Origin: Cyclobacterium lianum
GTDB lineage: Bacteria > Bacteroidota > Bacteroidia > Cytophagales > Cyclobacteriaceae
Assembly (NCBI RefSeq): GCF_900143075.1
Contig: NZ_FRCY01000009.1
Span: forward strand, 1 to 64,000
Reading direction: 5' to 3'
DNA: 64,000 bases
Below, piece by piece: positions 44,153 to 54,700 of this stretch. Below the pieces are notes generated by a model. That model saw nothing but the letters and a program-made list of their open reading frames with translations, had not been told where the DNA came from and did no database searches. Each line of letters starts with the position of its first letter. Within the stretch, counting starts at the first letter, position 1. The translations under genes were made by a program, and so were the position numbers.

Positions 44153-44815
44153 TTTCACACTTTTATTGTTTACCTGCCAGAGTCACCTGCATCCTTTTTT
44201 TATTTCGATCACAATTCTGGCCCAGGGCTTACGGGATCACATCTGAACCAGGAAACTACTGCCACATTGGGGTTATATCTCATAGAAGTACGCAACTACC
44301 CTCATGATCTAACGCATAGCAGGAAAAAATGAATGGGCCAACAATTCACCGAACCCTTATAAATGGCCTTGCTTCCGCATGGTGCAGGCCATGGAATCTC
44401 ACCTGCCTGATCACCATCCGATTGGGCAATGTATTCCTCATGCTTGATTTTCAAGGCTCGTTTTCGGCTAGACGCGAAAAACAATTCCACCGGATTACGG
44501 ATTTCCCCGATAAATTGAAAAAATTTAAAAACAATTTGGTATCGCGCTGGTTTAGATTCTGTAAGGCTTTTACAAGCTTTTCTTCATAGTGCTGGGTTAT
44601 GCCGTCCCTTTCGAGGGGCGGCATTTTTGATTGGTAGTCGACCGAACCAATCTACGGTACAGGTGCTGAACTTAAAATGAGGATAATCCAGGGTATGTCC
44701 TCAATGCCTGAATTGGACTAATATTAAAATGTAGGCATCGCAAATCCGGCAATACGATCCATGGCCGGACTAAACCTGTTTCCGAAAAAACGATATCTTT
44801 GCAAAAAAATAAGCA
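44119..44815. other. Long gap with no recognised gene, containing an orphan terminator
   Basis: About 700 bp between rnpB and the DUF3109 gene. Several short frames exist but none has a convincing start or family similarity, and no tRNA shape was found. The distal end holds the -7-like box TATCTTTG (44794-44801) for the DUF3109 gene. The terminator-like hairpin at 44601 has no assigned gene upstream. Confidence 0.5.
44601..44629 (+). terminator. Intrinsic terminator-like hairpin
   Basis: GCCGTCCC (44601-44608) pairs with GGGGCGGC (44615-44622) including one G-T pair, followed by ATTTTTG. It looks like a plus-strand terminator but no gene is recognised upstream. Confidence 0.6.
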
Positions 44816-45385
44816 ATGATAATAGTAGGCAAGGCAGTAATCAGTGACGATATAAAAGATCATTTTTTTGTCTGTGATCTCGAAAAGTGCAAAGGCGCAT
44901 GTTGCGTCGAAGGGGATGCAGGTGCTCCTTTGACTGACGAAGAAACGGAAATACTTGAACGGGAATATGCGTCTATCGCTCCTTATATTTCGCAGGAAGG
45001 AAGGGAAGCCATAGCGGAGAAGGGGACATGGGGGATCGACCAGGAAAAAGAAAAAGGCACGACCACTATTGGGAAAAACGGTGCTTGTGCCTACTCGGTC
45101 AGAGATGAAAAGGGGGTATTGAAATGTGGGATAGAACAAGCCTGCAATAATGGGAAAACCAATTTTAAAAAACCAATCAGTTGCCACCTTTACCCCATTC
45201 GGATCACGAAGTATGATGACTATGATGCGTTGAACTATGACAGGTGGCATATTTGCGATCCGGCTTGCCAATTGGGAAAATCGCTTGGCGTTCCCTTGTA
45301 CGAATTTCTGAAGGAAGCATTGGTTAGAAAATATGGAGCCGCCTGGTATGCAGATTTTTTGAAAGAAATTAAACATCCAGGTTAA
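44816..45385 (+). CDS. DUF3109 Cys-rich protein
   Basis: A 189-residue protein with a conserved Cys set: [17 protein letters not shown] near 20-36, CAYSV near 99, CGIEQACNN near 113-121, SCHLYPIRI near 133-141 and [10 protein letters not shown] near 156-165. This is the DUF3109/YkgJ-like pattern, likely binding zinc or an iron-sulfur cluster. Function is unknown. A -7-like box TATCTTTG ends 14 bases before the ATG, leaving a very short leader. A terminator follows at 45502. Confidence 0.88.
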   Translation: MIIVGKAVISDDIKDHFFVCDLEKCKGACCVEGDAGAPLTDEETEILEREYASIAPYISQEGREAIAEKGTWGIDQEKEKGTTTIGKNGACAYSVRDEKGVLKCGIEQACNNGKTNFKKPISCHLYPIRITKYDDYDALNYDRWHICDPACQLGKSLGVPLYEFLKEALVRKYGAAWYADFLKEIKHPG

Positions 45386-45783
45386 TTTCCAAAATTTTTT
45401 TAAATGCCTTTTGCAGAATGCTTTTTGAATTTCTTATATAGCTTTTTGTAGTTTTCTATTGGTAAAAATTCCTTTGTCTTTTAAATTATATAAAAAGGGT
45501 AAAAGCCTGAATTTCAGGCTTTATATTTTTTTCTCATCTCCTTTGTAAATACCAGATAATTATATTTATTACTTAAAGTAATTATATTTTGTGATATATA
45601 ATTTAATATATGTAAAGCGTATATTATTATGTATCAAAAAGTAAAATACCTTTAAATTAGGCCATAATACAAAAAAAATCCATCGAAATGCAGGGACCTG
45701 GTAATGTATCGGAAATGCCTGCTGAGGATACCTGAGGATGACGACGCAGTCGGGATTCCGCAATTGACAGATACTGTACCCCT
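45386..45783. other. AT-rich gap before the giant gene
   Basis: About 400 bp, very AT-rich from 45540 to 45660 with short A/T tracts. It contains the terminator at 45502 and must carry the promoter of the giant repeat gene; no sharp promoter match was found. Confidence 0.5.
45502..45530 (+). terminator. Intrinsic terminator after the DUF3109 gene
   Basis: AAAGCCTGAA (45502-45511) and TTCAGGCTTT (45513-45522) are exact inverted repeats, so the stem closes on a minimal loop, and a T-rich run follows. It ends transcription 117 bases after the DUF3109 stop and before the giant gene. Confidence 0.75.
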
Positions 45784-48700
45784 ATGTTAAACCGCTATCC
45801 ACAAAGCACGCTTTTCATTTTCATTGCCCTGCTATGGTTTTCAGGGTTGAATGAAGTATGGTCAGCTCCGATAATCCGGGATGTATTTGTGTTCTCTGAA
45901 TGCGAAAAGATGGCATCTATTCGGGTAAGAAACGGCGTTGCACCCTATAATTATGTGTGGAGCTACGAAGGAAACATCATTCAAACCGATTCGGGACTGG
46001 GTGAGAGTGATATGAGTACCATTGAGCAGGCCCAGGGAGGAGACTATGTACTTACAGTAACAGACAGTGATGGGAATACCTATACCGAAACCATCAACTT
46101 TTCGGGGAGTACAAATTTTATATTGAATATTCTATACGAAGAAAACCAGGAATGTGAAGGAGAGACCTTTGGACAGGTCTATGGTACCATAGAAAATGGG
46201 ATTGCCCCTTTCACCATCAATTTTTTTGATGAAAGCAATGCGCTTGTTTTGACCACGCTTTTAAATGGCAGAAACCTGGACCTGAACGGTGTGCCGGCTG
46301 GCAGCTATCTGGTAGAAGTGATCGACGCTACCGGATGCAAGGAGTTGACAAATGTTGAGATCGAAGAAGTGGAGCCATTGGTGCTGGCACCGGCAAGTGG
46401 TGCCGGGACATTTCCGGAAACCTGCGAAGACAATGGAGGTGCGACTTTCGATGCCGCCGACTTTTCCGGGGATGTATCTTTCAGGATCAGAAGAGCCAAC
46501 GGTACCTATGTCACGGGCTGGCTGCCCGCACCGGGAGGACAGATCAGGTACGACCAACTGGAAGCGGGGGACTATGTACTTGAGGTCACAGACGATTACC
46601 GCCTGGAGGATTGTCCGGAAGAATTGGTGTTCAATATCGCAAATGAACAACTCCTGGACATCACACTTGCCTCCTCTCCGGTAAGCTGCTTTGGTGATGC
46701 AGACGGGGTCATTCATCTGGAGGCCGAACGATTGTTTATGGGTTTTGCTTTTCCACCCGATGAAATCACAGTGGATGTTATCGATCCTTCAAACAATGTT
46801 GTGGTCAACGGACAGGTAGTTGCTATCGGAGCCTTTTCGGGGGCCGCTGATTTTCCAGGCCTGTCGGCCGGAATGCATACAGTGGTGGTCCGGCATGGGG
46901 GTGTGGATTACCCTGCCTGTACTATCAGCTATCCGATAAACATCGACTCGCCCTCCACTGCGCTTACGGCGTCGGTAAGCAGTACACCAGAGGTTTGTTT
47001 CGGCGCAGCAGATGGTACTGCTACTGTGAGCCGATCAGGGGGTTGGGGTGGATACACTTACCAGTGGAGTAACGGGCAAACTTCGCGTACAGCTACCGGC
47101 CTTTCACCCGGAGACTACACTGTACGCGTTACGGATAGTGGCGGCTGTTTCATTGATTTAACGGTCAGGGTAGATGGACCCTCGGCAGCAATTTCTGCAG
47201 ATATGAACCTCCTGTCCGGATTGACTTGCGTGGGAGCCAATGATGGTTCGGCAAGGATCTCTGATATTCAGGGGGGCTGGGGAAACTACTCGATCGAATG
47301 GAGCAACGGTGAAACCGGCCCGGAAGCCAACCAGCTCCCGGCAGGGACCAATACGGTAACCGTTCGCGACGAAGAGGGATGTGAACGTACTTTTTCTATA
47401 GAGGTACCCGTTCCAGATGCTCCGGACGTTACCTATACACCAACTGCCCCGGGGTGTTTCGGAGCTGCCGATGGCAGTATCAGGGTGCAGATTCACGATA
47501 CATCCACTACCTATACCGTTTCCGTAAATGGTGTACTGCAATCGGGTTCAGACCTGCTTTTTGAAAACTTAACGGCAGGACAGCATGAGGTGCAAATCGC
47601 CTATTCGGCAGTCTGCAACATCACTACATTCGTAGACATAGATAGTCCCGATGAATTGAGGATCGGCGAAAACAGCCTGACCATCGCGCCGGTTAGTTGT
47701 ACCGGTGCAGAAAATGGTTCCATATCTGGTCTTACTGCGAGTGGAGGTACCGGAAGCCTGAGTTTTCAATGGGAAAAGGAAATCAGCGGTACCTTTCAGG
47801 AATTGCCAGGGGAGTCGGGCCTGTCCCTGAACAACATTTCCGGGGGAACGTACCGGTTGAACGTCAGGGATGTGAATGGCTGCAGCATTTTCCGTGACTA
47901 TGTAATCGATGAGCCGGATCCCCTGCAGGTCGGGGATCCGGTGATCACGGATGTGACTTGCTTCGGTAACGCGGACGGAGCGGTAAGCTTTTCTATTTCG
48001 GGAGGTACAGCACCCTACACCTATGCGTTAAACGGTGGTGCATCGCAGTCTACATCTGACAGCCCGGTTGTACTTACCGGTTTGGCTGCTGCCAACGATA
48101 ATTTTATAGTCATTACTGATGCCAATGGCTGTACCGTACCAAACATTAACTTTGACGTCCTCGCTCCCCCGGCTATAGCGATTGGTAATATTGATATCCA
48201 GCCGGAAACCTGTTTTGGACAGGGAAATGGAGGTATTCTATTGGATGTGGAGGGAGGTTCCGGTAATTTCTCCTTCGAGTGGACAGCACTCTCGGACCCT
48301 TCGACCGTAATATCTAACGGCAAGGACCTGGTCAACCGGGCCCCGGGTCAGTATGTCTTGAAAGTGACAGACCTGAATCACAACAGTTGTGTGCTTCAGG
48401 AGGATTTTGTTATCCCCGCAACACCCGAACTGGAATTAAGCCTTGATGGAGCACCAGTGGACGTGCTTTGTTACGGTGAAAGTACAGGTGCCATAGCGAT
48501 CGCTGTGGAGGGTGGAACAGGAGGTTATACCTTCGCCTGGGAGGGGCCGAATGGATTTACTTCTGATGAGCAAAATCCATCTGCACTTCCGGCCGGACTG
48601 TATCAGGTGAGGGTTACGGACGAAAACGGTTGTTGGGAAGAGTTGAGCGATATTCTGATAAAGGAGCCTTCCTCTGCCGTATCGGTTAATCTGCTCAACA

Positions 48701-51700
48701 GAGTGAGTCCAAAGTGCCATGATTCGGAAGACGGAAGGATAGAGATACAGGCGGGCGGAGGCATGCCTTCCTACCAGATAAACTGGGAAAAGGAAGTTTC
48801 TCCGGGCGTTTTTGTAGCTATTCCCGGATCATCGCTTACGCTTACCGGGATCGGGTCCGGAACCTACAGGGCGCAGGTCCGCGATGCCAACTCCTGTATA
48901 GCCAGTCTGGAAGTGGATTTGGATGGCCCGGATCCTTTGCAGGTAAGCCTTACAGACAAACGAGACGTGTCCTGTTTTGGAAGGAATGACGGCCAGATCA
49001 GCCTGGAGGTTACGGGAGGTTCCGGGGTATATTTCTTTGATTGGGACCATGGTTTTATCAACCAAAACCCCACCAATCTCGGAGAAGGAACATATGGCGT
49101 TACAGTCAGGGATGCCAATGGATGTAGCTTCCGCCTGGACAATATTGAGATTGACCAGCCTGAGGCCCTTCAAATTGATGTTGATGAAGTAATCGCGCCA
49201 AGCTGTGGTCTGGACGACGGCAGTGTGTCGGTCAGTTTTACCGGCGGAGACCCTCTCGCGGCAAGCAACATCTGGGTGGAATTGGCTACAGAAACGGTTG
49301 TAGCGATAGATCAGGAAGAGGTGACCGGTCTTAGACCTGGTTTTTACAGGATAGAATACAGTACTGGTGCAAATTGTGTGGTGACTACCACGGTCCATGT
49401 TCCGGGTCCCGGCAGTCCCCTGCAACTGGTAACGAATTCGCAGGATGCGGTATGTCCGGGTGAAAATGGGATCATATTTCTTTCCGCATCAGGCGGAGTG
49501 CCTGGTTATACCTATTATGTAATGAGTGGAGGAATTTGGGTGGCGGCTACTGGCACCATCTTAGCCGGATTACCTGCCGGAGATTATGATGTCCGCGTGG
49601 ATGATGCCTCAGGTTGCCAGGATTTTGATGTGATCAGTATTGCTGAACCCAATCCTCCTGTGATCGATGCTGAGGTGACTGCTGCGGTCTCCTGTTTCGG
49701 AGCAGATGATGGTGCTATAGCCTATAGCGTATCCGGGGGAACCGGTAGCTACACCCTACAGTGGTACAGAAAAACTGCCCTGGGGGGCAAAAGTCCCATT
49801 GCTGAGAGCGATCTGTCTTCTCTAATCGCCGGAACCTATTTTATGGAGATCGTATATGCAGGTGGTTGTACGCTGACTTCACCGGAATATGAGGTGATTT
49901 CACCGGAACCGCTGATATTCAATACCGATGTGGATCAACCCTTGTGCTTCACCGAGAAAGGTGTGTTTTCCATTACTTTTAGCGGGGGAAATCCCGGCAA
50001 GACGCTTACCCTGACTGGGGACAATGGTTACCTCAGTAGCCATGCAGACGAGGTGTCGGGAACCTACATTTTTGAAAATCTGGAGCCGGGGAATTACACC
50101 TGGCAAGTGCAGGATGTGTCCTGTCCGGTGGCGGCAGGTGATTTCAGCATAAATGATCCGGTGCAGCCGTCTTTTTCCATCAGCCATCAGGATGTGTCCT
50201 GCTTTGGTGCCGCCGATGGCATTCTGCAAATAACTGATCCTGTGGTGCAGGCCGGTCGAAGCTTTTCGGTATGGATCAATGGTGTGAGCCAGGGTAGTCA
50301 GTTGTCCTTTTTTAACCTCAGTCCCGGATTTTATCAGGTATCGGTACAGGACAACCGTGGGTGCCAGTCCGGGCCCCAACTGGTCGAAATTACATCGCCA
50401 GAGGGTCCCTTAAGTATAGCTCAGTTGGACGTATCTCCGGCTGTTTGCCATGGGGACAATTCTGGTTCGGTAAGTTTTCAAATCGCTGGGGGAAGGCCGA
50501 ATTACAGGGCTCTGCTCAGCCCGGATACCGGCAGTAGTACTGCGCTGACATCATTGGATTCGGGGCAAGTTTATGCCTTTACAAACTTAGTGGCAGGGAA
50601 CTATAAACTGGAAATATGGGACGAAAATGACAATTGCCTGGTTACTGAAACCATCAGTATCAGTGAACCAGAGCCGCTGACAGCAGATCTGGAAGCAGGT
50701 CAGATTCTTTGTGCCGGGGGCACTACCTTCCTTGATCTATCTGTGGCCGGGGGCACGCTGCCCCATACTTTTACCTGGGAAAGATTTGATCTTACTACGG
50801 CTACATGGGAAATCCTCCCTGAAAATACCAATAATATCAGCGGATTGTCTGCCGGAGAATACCGCTATTCCGTCACTGATGCATCGTCCTGCGTTGTGCT
50901 TTCGGAGGAAGTTACCTTAGCAGATGCCCATGTAATTGATCTCGATTTTACAGCGAAAGAAATTCTCTGCTATGGCGGGTCCGCTCTGGTCAGTCTTTCG
51001 GCGAGTTCACCGGGACGGGACAGCTTTACATTTTTTGTAAATGGCAGCCAGATATTTGGTGACAACTTTTTGGCGCAGTCCGGAACCTATGCGGTCTATG
51101 CCCGGGACAATATCAATGGATGTGTTTCAGAAGAAGCTTTCATCACCCTCGACCAACCATCTGCTCCGCTGGCAGTAAAGGATTTCTCCTGGCAGGATTT
51201 GAGCTGTTATGGCGCATCTGATGGAAGCATTTCCCTGGTGCTGGAGGGCGGTACTGCCCCCTATACCATATCTCTAAATGGAAACACCTATATGGCTGCA
51301 GAGGACGAAGAACTCCTTATTGACGGGTTGGAAGCAGATATTTCCTATGATATTGACGTGCTGGATGCAAACGGATGTGCCCTGGATATTCCTTCCAAAA
51401 CGCTGCAACAACCCCTGCCTTTGCAAGCGGCCATCACTGCGGATGAGATAAGGTGTTTTGGAGAAACGACCACCATAGATCTCCAGATTACCGGAGGCTT
51501 GAAGCCATACCACATTTCCTGGTCTTTTTCACCGGACGGAAGCGATTTTGTACCGCTGACGGCATTTGAAGACGAGACTTTGCTGCTGGACGTGGCACCG
51601 GGTTTTTACCGCTATGCCATAGGCGATGGGGCCTGTGGAGACCAAACCGATACCGTACTCATTGAAGCGCCTGTGCCGGTAGTGCTGGAGGCCATCAGTC

Positions 51701-54700
51701 AGGATGTTTCCTGCTTCGGAGGGAGTGATGGTCGCGTGGAATTCAGGCCTTCCGGAGGTACAGGAGCCGGATACCGGATATTTTTCAATGGTCTGGAAGT
51801 AAACGAACCATCAATCGGTGGACTAACCGCCGGTACTTACACTGCATTTGCGATGAATGGCAGTTGCCGTTCTGAAGATATCTCTGTTACAGTGAACCAA
51901 CCAGATGCTCCCCTGCTCGGAATGGTAGATTATCCGGAAGAACTGGCCTGTCACGGAGACCTTGCCTCCGTCGGTCTGAGCCTGAGTGGAGGCACGGCTC
52001 CCTACAGGGTTAATTTTAATGGAGAGGAGCGTACCCTGGCTGCGGCAGGAGAACTTTCTTTTGATGGTGTGGGAGCAGGTAGCTACACCATTGAGCTGGT
52101 CGATGATGCAGGGTGTAGCTGGCAGGAGCACATTATTATTACTGAACCGGAACCGTTGAGCTTATTTACCGAAAATGCCCTAGATGTGAGCTGTTTCAGT
52201 GCTGACGATGGTTCTCTCAGCGTGCAGGCTTCCGGAGGATCCGGAAGTTTTACCTACACCTGGCTGGACGCAGCGGGACTAGAACTGGGTACCGGACGGC
52301 ACATTTCAGGGCTTGCTGCGGGAGAATATCGCGTGGAGGTCAGGGATGAGAACGGTTGTCTTTTAGCAGAAGATTATGTCCTCACCGAACCGGAGCCGGT
52401 CGATTTCACCTATCAGGTACAACACGTGACCTGTGTAGGAGCACAAAATGGACAACTCACGGCTACAGGTTCAGGCGGACGTGGCGAATATCGTTTGGTA
52501 ATCAATGGGATTCAATACCCTGGTATGCAGGTAAACGGATTGATCGCCGGCATCTACCAGGTAATGGTGATGGATGCAAATGGTTGTACATCTGAGACTC
52601 AGGAGGTCATTGTAGAAAACCCATTGCCTTTGGCCTTGGATGCTGAAATTCAACAGGTAAGCTGCTATGCGGCCAATGACGGGTCAGTCAAATTACTGGT
52701 AGATGGTGGTACCGCTCCTTATCGTTACCGCTGGTCTGATGGCAATACCCTTTCAGAAAGAACCGGGATGGCACCTGGAAATTATGAAGTAATCATCACC
52801 GACAACAATGGATGTACACTACGGGAGCAGGTATTGATTCTGCAGCCAGAAGCCTTGCTGGTACAGGCAGCTATACAGGACGTAACCTGTTTTGGTGGCA
52901 GTGATGGAGAGATTCGTCTGGACATCAGCGGAGGGAGCGGAGGCTACACCGTCCGATGGGAATCCATTTCAGGCGGGTTGACGCTGGCCGGGGGATTAAG
53001 TCTGGAAGGCCTGCAGGCCGGCAGGTATAGAGCGGTGATTCAGGATGAAAATGCCTGCACGATATTGAGGGAGTACGAAATCTCTGAACCTGCATCCGCA
53101 CTTTCTGTAGTGCCCCTTGTCACTGATGTACGCTGTGCCGGAGAGGAGGGTGGAGCAATCAATCTTGTGGTTGCAGGTGGTACTGCCCCTTATCGGTTCA
53201 ATTGGTCTTCCGGGGAGACTACCAGCGCTGTTTCCAATAAGACGGGAGGGGTATATCAGGTGCAGGTCATGGATGCCAACGGATGCGTATGGACCGATAG
53301 TATCAGGATTGACGAACCAGAACCGGTGGGAGTTAGTGCCGAAATTTCAGATGTCTCCTGCAAAATGGGCTCAGATGGAGCCATCGCGCTGACCATCACC
53401 GGAGGTACCGGAGTACCCCGCATACAGTGGAGCAATGGCATGACAGGGACATCCATTGCCGGGTTGCGAGCGGGAACATATACTGCATTTGTGCTGGACG
53501 AGCAATCCTGTTTTGGCAGCTACACCTACCAGGTGGGTGAACCTGAGGAGGTGCTGACGGTAACCGGAGTAGGATCGTTTGAACTTTGTTTTGCGGAAGA
53601 TGTGCCGAGCCTGAATTTGGAGGTCAGTGGCGGTACTGCACCTTATAGCTACGCCTGGTCACACGGAGCTACGGACAAAGATCTTGTTGACATAGCACCG
53701 GGAAACTATGAAGTGACCGTCACCGATGCGAAGGGCTGCACCCTGGTGCAATCTTTTGAAGTGCCGGTGCCCGGATCGCCGATGGATCTGTCTGTTAGCG
53801 GCACCTTGGGTGTGTGCAGTGTCAATGAGCGCGGATCGGCTGAAGTGACCGTGCAGGGTGGAATAGCTCCGTATTCCTTTCTTTGGTCCAATGGAGCCAC
53901 CACCTCTTCCATCGACAATCTGAATCCAGGTAGTTATAGTGTGGAGGTCACAGATGCCAGGGGTTGTGTGGTGAGGGAAGAGGTCGCCATCATCAGATCC
54001 CGGGATCTGCGTATCAGTCTGGAAGATATTCAGGCTGTCTCCTGCTTTGGTGCCGGCGATGGAAGCATCAGCATTAGCGTAATGCCGGATGAAAGTCCCT
54101 TCAGCATTTCCTGGAGCAATGGCATTGAAAACCAGCAGACCATAACAGGTCTTGGCCCCGGAGTCTACACGGCAACGGTCACCGATGAGGCAGGCTGCAC
54201 GACATCGGTTGCCTATCAGATCCGTGAACCTGAAATTTTGAATGTATATGAGACCATAACGGACGTAAATTGCTTCGGCAATGATAACGGCATTGTTTTC
54301 CTGGAGGTCAGGGGTGGGACAGCTCCCTATACCTACGCCTGGTCCAACGGAGCTACCAGCAAGGATATCCGAAACCTGGCACCAGGAACCTATTCGGTGA
54401 GGATCACCGATAGGATGGGATGTGCTACCGGGGGTACTTACACTGTCGCAGAGCCGGATCCACTGCAGGTAGTCGTCTCTCAGACAGGCATGCTGGCCTG
54501 TCATGGCGATGCGAATGGATTTATCAACCTGGAAATTTCAGGTGGCGTTCAGCCCTACAGCATTACCTGGTCGGATGCGCCAGACCTGGGTACCCAAAAC
54601 AGGAATGGTCTGGAGGCCGGAAGCTATACGGTGATGGTCACGGATGACAACAATTGTACCCAGATAAACACAATAGTTATTGAAGAGCCGGCACCGCTTC

